NCBI GenBank assembly: GCA_031280115.1
Contig: JAITHF010000137.1
Location: forward strand, 1-12,741
Length of the DNA stretch: 12,741 bases
Source of the DNA: Spirochaetaceae bacterium
Lineage (GTDB): Bacteria > Spirochaetota > Spirochaetia > Treponematales > Breznakiellaceae
Direction of reading: 5' to 3'
Part shown: positions 7,778 to 12,741 of the stretch, one piece after another
How the letters are laid out: every line of letters begins with the position of its first letter
How positions within the stretch are numbered: position 1 is the first letter of the stretch
Made by a program: the position numbers and the translations under genes
The notes under the pieces: model-generated
Databases searched by the model: none
What the model saw: the letters and a program-made list of their open reading frames with translations, nothing else
What the model was told of the DNA's origin: nothing

Positions 7778-7850
7778 TAGCGGCAATTGGGCTTGAACCA
7801 ATGACCTAACGGATATGAGCCGTTTGCTCTGCCAACTGAGCTATGCCGCC
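7778..7850 (-). tRNA. tRNA-Met (CAT), elongator type
   Basis: A complete 73-nt cloverleaf is visible. The acceptor GGCGGCA pairs with TGCCGCT (first pair G-U) and the discriminator is A. The D stem is GCTC/GAGC, the anticodon stem AACGG/CCGTT with loop CTCATAT (anticodon CAT), the variable loop AGGTC, and the T stem ATTGG/CCAAT with loop TTCAAGC. The initiator marks (unpaired position 1-72 and three G-C pairs in the anticodon stem) are absent, so it is elongator Met. A lysidine-modified Ile tRNA also has CAT and cannot be fully excluded. CCA is not encoded (GAGC follows). Confidence 0.95.
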
Positions 7851-7862
7851 GCTACGCAATTA

Positions 7863-7891
7863 AATGTAGTGGATACGCTGCTATGTGTCAA
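7863..7891 (-). promoter_or_regulatory. Sigma-70-type promoter for tRNA-Met and the phoH operon
   Basis: On the minus strand a consensus -35 TTGACA (7891-7886) is followed after exactly 17 bp by TACATT (7868-7863; 4 of 6 to TATAAT). The tRNA 5' end is 12 nt further on. No other good promoter is evident before phoH, so the operon probably depends at least partly on this one. Confidence 0.75.
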
Positions 7892-7931
7892 GCAGGCAGC
7901 GGATAATTTTTCTGCTTTTTTGCCACCGGCG

Positions 7932-8190
7932 CCCCCCTGCGGGGGTTTCAGGTGCTTCTCGCGGTGAGCGGGTTTGCACGTTTAGTCACCCCCTGCGGGG
8001 GTTTCAGGTGCTTCCTGTAGCGATAGGGTTTGCGGGTTTAGTCACAACCCTGAAGCGGCGCCTCAGCGGAATTCGCAAACGCACGGGCGCAGCGCAGGAA
8101 GCCGCTGGCTGGGGGTTTGGGGGAACTGGTTCCCCTAAATTCTCTTAAAGAGGCGCACAGCGCCGGTAAGTCGTTATAGAACAATGATTT
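7932..8190 (+). repeat. Repeat arm 3 (left arm of element B), with an internal 56-bp duplication
   Basis: Read toward the array it holds CCCCC-TGC-GGGGG hairpins at 7933-7945 and again at 7989-8001. These mark a 56-bp direct duplication, each copy continuing TTTCAGGTGCTTC and ending in TTTAGTCA. Then come GTTTAGTCACAACCCT, GCGCCTCAGCGGAATTCG, GCAGGAAGCC and GGGGGTTTGGGGG. The hairpins GGGGAA-CTGG-TTCCCC (8120-8135) and GGCGC-ACA-GCGCC (8152-8164) follow, and it ends TTATAGAACAATGATTT. The stem sequences match those of the other arms while the loops differ. The 7851-8692 interval holds the tRNA promoter, this arm, array B and arm 4; no conventional gene is seen. Confidence 0.8.
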
Positions 8191-8495
8191 GTGGGGGGGA
8201 CAAGATAGGTTATTTTGCTGGCAGACAACTTTATTTTGCTAGCAAACAAACTTATTTTGCTAGCAAACAACTTTATTTTGCTGGCAGACAACTTTATTTT
8301 GCTAGCAAACAAACTTATTTTGCTAGCAAACAACTTTATTTTGCTAGCAAACAAACTTATTTTGCTAGCAAAATAACTTGTTTTGCTAGCAAACAAACTT
8401 ATTTTGCTAGCAAACAAACTTATTTTGCTAGCAAAATAACTTGTTTTTACTACAAAATAAACCGGTTTTCCTGCCGCGCTCTGTTGGTATATTAA
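8184..8495 (+). CDS. Candidate heptapeptide-repeat protein across array B (doubtful)
   Basis: A 103-codon frame reads as repeats of A-S-K-Q-T-Y-F and variants, ending YYKINRFSCRALLVY. It is homologous in layout to the frame across array A. The ATG stands in the same ACAATG context at the same distance from the array, residues 1-21 align without gaps with many conservative changes, and both tails contain YKIN. Against coding: no Shine-Dalgarno is seen, the opposite strand is also open across the array, the palindrome TTTGCTAGCAAA encodes FASK on both strands, and most differences between units change the amino acid (QTY, QLY, ITC). No domain is recognised. Confidence 0.25.
   Translation: MICGGDKIGYFAGRQLYFASKQTYFASKQLYFAGRQLYFASKQTYFASKQLYFASKQTYFASKITCFASKQTYFASKQTYFASKITCFYYKINRFSCRALLVY
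8214..8456. repeat. Array B: 21-bp tandem repeat with palindrome TTTGCTAGCAAA
   Basis: Palindromes start at exact 21-bp steps from 8214 to 8424 (11 units), and a degenerate twelfth lies at 8445. Most are the perfect palindrome TTTGCTAGCAAA. Units 1 and 4 read TTTGCTGGCAGA. The 9-bp spacers are CAAACTTAT, CAACTTTAT or ATAACTTGT. Units 1-3 and 4-6 match as blocks, which points to a 63-bp segmental duplication. The architecture is the same as array A (12-bp palindrome plus 9-bp spacer, half-sites YTTG...CAAR) but the central bases differ. It is far more AT-rich than the surrounding genes. Confidence 0.92.
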
Positions 8496-8499
8496 ACAA

Positions 8500-8692
8500 A
8501 TATCGGCGCTTTCGCGCCTCTTTTGTTTTTTTATGGGGGGACAGGTCCCCCCAAACCCCCCATAAAGGCTTCCTGCGCCGTGCCCGTGCGCCATCGAATC
8601 GCGATGAGGCGCCGCTTCTGGGTTGTGACTAAACGTGCGAACCCTCCCGCCGCGAGAAGCACCTAAAACAGCCTTCGGCTGCCCGCAGGGGG
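8500..8692 (-). repeat. Repeat arm 4 (right, inverted arm of element B)
   Basis: Read on the minus strand toward the array it holds CCCCCTGCGGGCAGCC with hairpin CAGCC-GAA-GGCTG (8681-8669), GTGCTTCTCGCGG, TTTAGTCACAACCC and GCGCCTCA...TTCGATGGCGC. GCAGGAAGCCTTTATGGGGG comes next, with hairpin stem GGGGGGA/TCCCCCC (8535-8552) and then GGCGC-GAAA-GCGCC (8518-8505). It lacks the TTATAnnACAATG end that the other three inner arms share. Its outer edge lies immediately before the pilZ start. Confidence 0.8.
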
Positions 8693-8701
8693 TTGACGGG
8701 A

Positions 8702-9061
8702 ATGGAGGGATTTGACAAAATAATACGTATGCAGGAAAAAAGGAAACATACCAGATACCGCGCTCAGGCGCAGGCGTCTATCGCCGGAGTCTTTGACCGG
8801 GGCGGCTTATTAAAAGACATCAGCATTACCGGATGCTGTATAGAATGTACCATGAAAGTAACGATACGGCCCGAAAGCCAGTATACCGTTCAGGTTTCCC
8901 CTGACCCGGACAGTGAAATCGGCAATTTCGACTTGCTCGTTGAAGCCCGCTGGATTCGGCCCAGGGGAGACTCCTACGAAATGGGGTTTATGATTATCGA
9001 GTCCCCCAAAGGAAAACAGTTCCAGCGGTACGTTGATTACCTTGCATGGCGGGCCGAATAA
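8702..9061 (+). CDS. PilZ-domain protein (predicted c-di-GMP receptor)
   Basis: From ATG 8702 the protein has 119 residues, essentially one PilZ domain. The c-di-GMP signature is present: RKHTR (R-x3-R) about 14 residues from the start, then DISITG (D/N-x-S-x2-G) and, near the end, YEMGF. Such single-domain proteins change a partner when c-di-GMP binds, often in motility, which matters in spirochaetes; the partner here is unknown. Start choice is uncertain: TTG 8693 and ATG 8729 are in frame. GGGGG lies about 10 nt before 8702, and GGAGGGA lies 18 nt before 8729, which is too far. The start sits against the edge of repeat arm 4, so its promoter may lie inside the repeat. Only 6 nt separate it from the methyltransferase gene. 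Confidence 0.88.
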   Translation: MEGFDKIIRMQEKRKHTRYRAQAQASIAGVFDRGGLLKDISITGCCIECTMKVTIRPESQYTVQVSPDPDSEIGNFDLLVEARWIRPRGDSYEMGFMIIESPKGKQFQRYVDYLAWRAE

Positions 9062-9067
9062 GCCGCC

Positions 9068-10021
9068 GTGACCGCGGCGCCCCTTAACGGATGGATTTAC
9101 CACGGGGCCCGGGGCTTTGAAGGGCACCTGCGGGAAGAAATCGGGCAATGGTCGTCCCGCTGGGGGGAGCTGTACCACGGGGGCGCGGCGGAAACCCCGG
9201 CCTTCTGGAACCAGAATATCTGGCTCTCCCCGTTCCGCCTTTCTTTTGATTCTATTTCAGAGGCGTCCCAGGCGCTGCGGGGCATCCAGCGCAACTGGTG
9301 CTTGACCAATACCGCCCATTTCCGCCGGGCCGCGCTTATTCAAAGCCGCCTGCCGCCCCTGGCCTCGGCTTCCAAGGCGCGGGTGTTCCCCTGGTTCGCG
9401 CCCCGGGCCCCGATGGGAAGCTGGACCCTCCTTGACCCGCACACGATTGTCGCGTCGGCGCGGTGTACAAGCCCGTTTCCCGGGGGGGCCGTCTCGTTTG
9501 CCGAAGATAAAACAGGCCCCCCGAGCAGAGCCTACCTGAAACTGTGGGAAGCCCTGTCCCGATGCCGGCGCTGCCCCCTGAACGGGGAGCGCTGCCTTGA
9601 CGCCGGCGCAAGCCCGGGCGGCTGGACCTGGGCGCTCGCGCGGCTCGGCGCGGATGTTACCGCCGTTGACCGGGCGCCCCTTGCGGACCGGGTCACGGCT
9701 ATGCCCCGGGTGCGCTGGCTCAAACACGACGCCTTTACCCTGAAACCCCGCGATATAGGCGCCCTCCAATGGCTGTTCTGCGACGCGGCCTGCTACCCGC
9801 CGCGGCTCTATACCTGGATAGAAGCATGGCGCGCCTCGGGCTTATGCGAAAACTTTGTCTGCACCATAAAGATGCAGGGGAAGCCGGACATGGAAACAGC
9901 CCGGCGCTTCGCGTCCATTGCTGAAAGCGCGGTGGTCCACCTCTTTTATAACAAACACGAACTCACGTGGATAAAGGTTCCGCCCCAAGAGGAGGCGCCG
10001 AGGCGCGGGGGGGCGCGGTAA
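9068..10021 (+). CDS. RlmM-type SAM-dependent 2'-O-methyltransferase
   Basis: The 317-residue protein has an N-terminal region of about 150 residues and an FtsJ-like Rossmann domain. Its SAM motif is CLDAGASPGGWTWAL (176-190). The K-D-K-E tetrad of 2'-O-methyltransferases can be placed: K158 (RAYLKLWEAL), D239 (WLFCDAA), K268 (VCTIKMQGK) and E298 (FYNKHELTW). This fits RlmM (COG2933), which methylates C2498 of 23S rRNA in E. coli. It is shorter than E. coli RlmM (about 366 residues), so the exact target is inference. A CxxC-x6-C cluster (C166, C169, C176) just before the SAM motif is unusual. It starts at GTG, 6 nt after pilZ, so the two are probably co-transcribed. The C-terminus is a basic tail. 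Confidence 0.85.
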   Translation: MTAAPLNGWIYHGARGFEGHLREEIGQWSSRWGELYHGGAAETPAFWNQNIWLSPFRLSFDSISEASQALRGIQRNWCLTNTAHFRRAALIQSRLPPLASASKARVFPWFAPRAPMGSWTLLDPHTIVASARCTSPFPGGAVSFAEDKTGPPSRAYLKLWEALSRCRRCPLNGERCLDAGASPGGWTWALARLGADVTAVDRAPLADRVTAMPRVRWLKHDAFTLKPRDIGALQWLFCDAACYPPRLYTWIEAWRASGLCENFVCTIKMQGKPDMETARRFASIAESAVVHLFYNKHELTWIKVPPQEEAPRRGGAR

Positions 10022-10055
10022 AAATAAAATACAAAAATAAAAGGATGATGCAAGA

Positions 10056-11483
10056 ATGGCAACAGAACAGACTGATCCAGCCGCCCCTCAAAACAGCGGG
10101 GACCCGGCGTCGAAGCTCGGCACCGAACCTGTAGGCTCCCTGCTCCTGCGCTTCTCTATTCCCGCTATCGTGGGAATGTTGGTCAACGCCCTGTATAACG
10201 TGGTCGACCGTATCTTTGTGGGGCGGGGCGTAAACGAGGTGGCTTTAGGGGGCCTTGCGCTGGTGCTCCCCCTTATGACGATAAGCATGGCCTTCGCCAT
10301 GCTCTTCGGCTTCGGCGCGGCCAACATGATCTCCATGCGCTTGGGCCAGGGGAAGCGGGAGGAAGCGGAACAGACCTTGAACCACTGCTTTTTTCTCCTG
10401 TTAGGCATAGGGGTGCTGGTTATTGCCCTGGGGCTGGCGTTCCTTGAGCCGGTTATCTCCCGCCTCGGGGCGCGGGAGGGGAGCGGCGCCCTCATGTACG
10501 CCCGGCAGTATTTCAGAATAATCCTGTACGGCCAAGTTTTTTTCATGCTGAGTTTCGGCTTTTCCCACTGTACCAGGGCCCAGGGGTTCCCGCTTGTCAG
10601 CATGATCGGGATGTTCATCGGCGCAGGAACCAATATCATCCTTGACCCGCTCTTTATCTTCCTGTTCCGCTGGGGCGTGGAAGGCGCCGCATGGGCCACG
10701 ATTATTTCCCAGGCAGTTTCGGCGGCCTGGCTCCTCTCGTTCAACCTGACCAAAAAAGCGGTGCTGCGCCTGCGCCCCGGGTCGTGTACCCCGTCGGCAG
10801 AAATCATAAGCCGTATCATGCGCTTCGGTTCCGCCCAGTTCCTGCTGCAATTTATGATGTCCGCCGTGCAGTTCATCTATAACGCGAGCATGGACTGGTA
10901 CGGCGCCGCGGACCTGGGGGTTTCAAACGGCGGAGATATAGCCCTCTCAGGTATAAATATGGTAAACGCCGTGCTTTTGCTGATTATGATGCCTGTGTTC
11001 GGGATAAATCAGGGTTCCCAGCCCATTTTAGGGTACAACTACGGGGCCAAGAAGTTTGACAGGGTGATTGCCGCGTATATACGGGCTGTTGCGGCGGCTA
11101 TGGGCATCTGTTTTCTGGGTTTTCTTCCGGCGCAGATTTTCCCCCGGGCCCTGGTGGGGCTCTTCGCGCCTAACGGCAGCCCGGCGCTCCTTGAGTTCAC
11201 GCCCTGGGCCATGCGGGTTATGATGCTGCTTCTGCCGCTGAGCGGTTTTCAGGTGGTCTCTGCCAATGTGTTTGTGGCCACCGGCAGGCCGAACCTGTCG
11301 ATTATCCTCTCCATGCTGAGGCAGTGTATTATACTTATTCCCTGTATGCTTATTTTCGGCAGGATATGGGGGCTGCACGGGGTAATCGCCGCAATGCCGG
11401 TCGCGGAAGGCGCGGCCTTTCTGTTGACCGCGCTCATGATCTTTCTGGAACTCAAAAAACTCTCCCGCCCCCTGCGCCCATAG
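10056..11483 (+). CDS. MATE-family multidrug/Na+ antiporter
   Basis: The 475-residue protein has about twelve membrane segments in two halves. MATE features include the start LLLRFSIPAIVGMLVNALYN, then VDRIFVGRGV, LGFGAANMISMRLGQG-like text (90-105) and the mid-protein NIILDPLFIF. The second half has GINQGSQPILGYNYGA, the usual second MatE-repeat motif. It resembles the MepA/DinF-like branch, with cation-coupled export of drugs or metabolites across the inner membrane; the substrate is unknown. The length is normal. An AT-rich 34-bp gap separates it from the methyltransferase gene and carries AAAAGGA about 10 nt before the ATG; this gap may hold a promoter. The last residues RPLRP and the TAG come from the repeat arm edge CGCCCCCTGCG, as in the TPR gene. 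Confidence 0.93.
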   Translation: MATEQTDPAAPQNSGDPASKLGTEPVGSLLLRFSIPAIVGMLVNALYNVVDRIFVGRGVNEVALGGLALVLPLMTISMAFAMLFGFGAANMISMRLGQGKREEAEQTLNHCFFLLLGIGVLVIALGLAFLEPVISRLGAREGSGALMYARQYFRIILYGQVFFMLSFGFSHCTRAQGFPLVSMIGMFIGAGTNIILDPLFIFLFRWGVEGAAWATIISQAVSAAWLLSFNLTKKAVLRLRPGSCTPSAEIISRIMRFGSAQFLLQFMMSAVQFIYNASMDWYGAADLGVSNGGDIALSGINMVNAVLLLIMMPVFGINQGSQPILGYNYGAKKFDRVIAAYIRAVAAAMGICFLGFLPAQIFPRALVGLFAPNGSPALLEFTPWAMRVMMLLLPLSGFQVVSANVFVATGRPNLSIILSMLRQCIILIPCMLIFGRIWGLHGVIAAMPVAEGAAFLLTALMIFLELKKLSRPLRP

Positions 11484-11491
11484 GGGGTTTT
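11468..11491 (+). terminator. Intrinsic terminator overlapping the MATE stop codon
   Basis: CCCCCT (11468-11473) pairs with AGGGGG (11482-11487) around loop GCGCCCAT, followed by TTTT (11488-11491). The stop codon TAG lies in the hairpin. It is formed from the outer edge of repeat arm 5. Confidence 0.6.
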
Positions 11492-11659
11492 ACAGGCACG
11501 GTTCGAGGCGCGGGCAGCCGGAGGCTGTTTCACCCCCTGCGGGGGGTTCACGTGCTTCCTGCGGTGAGAGGGTTTGGGGGTTTAGTCACAACCCTCACGC
11601 CACGCCTCACCGCGCTTCGATGGCGTGAGCGGCGCGGCGCAGGAAGCCTTGAGCGGGGG

Positions 11660-11690
11660 TTTGGGGGAACTGGTTCCCCCAAATTTATTC
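11660..11690 (+). terminator. Strong hairpin with T-rich tail in arm 5
   Basis: TTTGGGGGAA (11660-11669), loop CTGG and TTCCCCCAAA (11674-11683) form a perfect 10-bp stem followed by TTTATTC. It lies between converging genes, so it could act as a back-up terminator for + strand transcripts. Confidence 0.5.
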
Positions 11691-11710
11691 TAAAGCCCCG
11701 CCCCGTCCGG

Positions 11711-12655
11711 TTAGGACTGCTTCGTCCAGGGGTTGTTATAGTTTGCGGGATCCCGCGTATACCTCCCCGGGCCGCCGCCTTGGGCTAAATACTTGGCGCG
11801 TAAATCCCCGGGGAAATTATTAGAAGAAAAATCCGCCTGACTTATGCTGCTCCCTTCCCCAAACGTTACGCTGGTAAGGCCGGTGCACACAAGAAACGCG
11901 CTGCCCCCGATGGAGGTAACGCTGCCGGGGATGTCTATGCTGGTAAGGCCGGTGCACCCAGAAAACGCGCTGCTCCCGATGGAGGTAACGCTGTTGCCGA
12001 TGGTTACGCTGGTAAGGCCGGTGCACCCAGAAAACGCGCTGCTCCCGATGGAGGTAACGCTGTTGCCGATGGTTACGCTGGTAAGGCCGGTGCACCCATT
12101 AAACGCCATGTTCCCGATGGAGGTAACGCTGCCGGGGATGGTTACGCTGGTAAGGCTGGTGCACGAAGCAAACGCTCCGCTCCCGATGGAGGTAAGACTT
12201 GACGGCAGTATGACGCCAACGATATACTGATTATCTTTGATAACATTCATATCGTTGGAACCGGGGTCCACCTCCCAAGTACCGGTTATCTTATTACCTG
12301 TGGCAGAACAATCGGAGAGGTCCAGTATGACGTACCGGTCCCGTACCGCCCTGTTAATGCCGCCCATAACGCCCCCTGTCGTGATATTCGTCCTCGCAAG
12401 TCTGACTGTGTGCGGGTTCGCGGCGGTGTTGGCTGGAAGTCCGGCAATATGCCCCGCAAGATCCGCAAGGGAAATGCCGCCGGTTCCGGTGCCGTCACCG
12501 CCAGTGTCTTCGGTGCCGCCGGTTCCAGTGCCGCTGCCGCCAGTGCCGGTGCCTGTGCCGCCGGCGGCGTCGCACCCCAGAAAAACGCTCCCGAATACTA
12601 GGGCCGCCCCCAGTAATCCTGCCATAAACAAAGCCCTTTGCTTCATTTGTTTCAT
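11711..12655 (-). CDS. BspA/TpLRR-type leucine-rich-repeat lipoprotein
   Basis: The 314-residue product starts at ATG 12655, with AAAGGAGG 8 nt upstream; the longer frame to 12709 lacks this site. Residues 1-27 are a lipoprotein signal (MKQMKQRALF, then a hydrophobic run, VFLG) with C28 as the lipidation site. A Gly/Thr linker follows (about 30-58), then a domain of about 75 residues (LADLAGHIAGL, YVILDLSDCS). Five 23-residue LRR_5 repeats of type NSVTSIGSSAFSGCTGLTSV come next, then a partial repeat and a tail (RAKYLAQGGG, PWTKQS). Family members are surface-exposed adhesion or host-interaction proteins; surface location here is inferred from the lipobox and linker. Two repeats are identical at DNA level. 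The stop lies just beyond repeat arm 5. Confidence 0.92.
   Translation of the reverse strand: MKQMKQRALFMAGLLGAALVFGSVFLGCDAAGGTGTGTGGSGTGTGGTEDTGGDGTGTGGISLADLAGHIAGLPANTAANPHTVRLARTNITTGGVMGGINRAVRDRYVILDLSDCSATGNKITGTWEVDPGSNDMNVIKDNQYIVGVILPSSLTSIGSGAFASCTSLTSVTIPGSVTSIGNMAFNGCTGLTSVTIGNSVTSIGSSAFSGCTGLTSVTIGNSVTSIGSSAFSGCTGLTSIDIPGSVTSIGGSAFLVCTGLTSVTFGEGSSISQADFSSNNFPGDLRAKYLAQGGGPGRYTRDPANYNNPWTKQS
11941..12098 (-). repeat. 69-bp tandem repeats, two units identical, within the LRR gene
   Basis: The segments 11941-12009 and 12010-12078 are identical base for base, and the match continues about 20 bases into the next unit. Each unit encodes one 23-residue LRR. Such identity implies recent duplication or gene conversion and allows in-frame changes in repeat number. 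Confidence 0.9.
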
Positions 12656-12663
12656 TTGTATAC

Positions 12664-12671
12664 CCTCCTTT
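12664..12671 (-). promoter_or_regulatory. Ribosome binding site deciding the LRR lipoprotein start
   Basis: AAAGGAGG on the minus strand lies 8 nt before ATG 12655. It supports MKQMKQ as the N-terminus, which also places the lipoprotein signal correctly. Confidence 0.85.
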
Positions 12672-12714
12672 GTGGCCGATATACGAAAAAGCCCCGCTGG
12701 GTAACACAAACCGC

Positions 12715-12731
12715 GCCGGACAACGTCCGGC
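12715..12731. other. Perfect hairpin upstream of the LRR lipoprotein
   Basis: GCCGGAC-AAC-GTCCGGC forms a 7-bp stem with a 3-nt loop, about 60 bp before the start codon. No T-run follows on either strand, so a terminator is unlikely. It could be an operator or the end of an upstream repeat that is cut off by the window. Confidence 0.4.
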
Positions 12732-12741
12732 CCGTCTCCGA

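Larger units (their letters stand above)
11466..11698 (+). repeat. Repeat arm 5 (solo arm, no array)
   Basis: The order of blocks is as in other arms: CGCCCCCTGCG, CAGCC-GGA-GGCTG (11515-11527), CCCCC-TGC-GGGGG (11533-11545), GTGCTTCCTGCGGTGAGAGG and GTTTAGTCACAACCCT. GCCTCA...TTCGATGGCG, GCAGGAAGCCTT, GGGGGTTTGGGGG and the long hairpin at 11660-11683 follow. It stops before the GGCGC-GAA-GCGCC hairpin and no 21-bp array follows. It sits between the converging MATE and LRR genes. Confidence 0.8.

Noticed and set aside
7049..7780. 243-codon + strand frame over phoH
   Set aside because: It overlaps clear Walker motifs on the other strand and runs into the tRNA.
7718..7801. Longer phoH start at 7801
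   Set aside because: It would translate tRNA sequence; the extra residues are not like PhoH.
7889..7919. AAGCAG...CTGCTT followed by T-run as a + strand terminator
   Set aside because: The stem is only 6 bp with a 16-nt loop, no + strand gene ends there, and it overlaps the minus-strand -35 element.
645..8456. CRISPR arrays at 645-845 and 8214-8456
   Set aside because: The repeat unit is 21 bp with near-constant 9-bp spacers; there are no unique spacers of 25-40 bp and no cas genes.
8693..8726. TTGACG / TAATAC as a promoter at the start of pilZ
   Set aside because: The spacing is 22 bp, too long for a sigma-70 promoter, and it overlaps the coding start.
10088..10876. 262-codon minus-strand frame within the MATE gene
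   Set aside because: It is antisense to a well-supported membrane transporter and has no recognisable domain.
11844..12230. Open frames antisense to both LRR genes (also 28-312 on the minus strand), giving repeated LVRPVHP text
   Set aside because: The repeats are mirror images of 69-bp LRR units; the sense strand has the recognised LRR_5 pattern, and in the lipoprotein also a lipobox and ribosome binding site.
12656..12709. Longer start for the LRR lipoprotein at 12709
   Set aside because: It would place 18 residues before the lipoprotein signal and would put the AAAGGAGG site inside the gene.

Overview
The window most likely comes from a spirochaete of the Treponema group, and a GC-rich gut lineage such as the termite-gut treponemes fits best. 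This rests on BspA/TpLRR-type leucine-rich-repeat proteins at both ends, a spirochaete-style lipoprotein signal (FLG|C) on one of them, and a phoH / HD-phosphodiesterase / ybeY / tlyC / TPR gene block. It is inference from protein content; no database search was possible.

Layout. (1) 2-562 (+): 3' part of an LRR gene. (2) 519-1125: composite repeat 'element A', a 21-bp palindrome array (645-845) between two inverted arms. (3) 7850 down to 1105 (-): a tightly packed operon of tRNA-Met, phoH, a 7TM HD phosphodiesterase (PgpH type), ybeY, a TlyC/CorC CBS protein and an exported TPR protein. The protein genes all overlap by 4-14 nt, and a good sigma-70-type promoter lies just upstream of the tRNA. 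(4) 7932-8692: 'element B', with the same architecture as element A but a different palindrome in its array. (5) 8702-11483 (+): a PilZ protein, an RlmM-type 2'-O-methyltransferase and a MATE transporter. (6) 11466-11698: a solo repeat arm with terminator-like hairpins, between converging genes. (7) 12655-11711 (-): an LRR lipoprotein.

The operon is a housekeeping group for RNA and ribosome handling (PhoH, YbeY, tRNA) and probably c-di-AMP turnover and envelope functions. PilZ plus RlmM form a second small unit. The LRR proteins are predicted surface proteins whose repeat number could vary.

The most unusual content is the repeat family. Five copies of a hairpin-rich arm occur in 12.7 kb. Four of them bracket two arrays whose 21-bp units are a 12-bp palindrome (YTTG-N4-CAAR) plus a 9-bp spacer. 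The spacing equals about two helical turns, so every palindrome faces the same side of the DNA. The arms share hairpins whose stems are kept while loops, and even stem bases, change. Arm sequence also forms the C-terminal codons or stop codons of three neighbouring genes. I do not recognise this as a named element.
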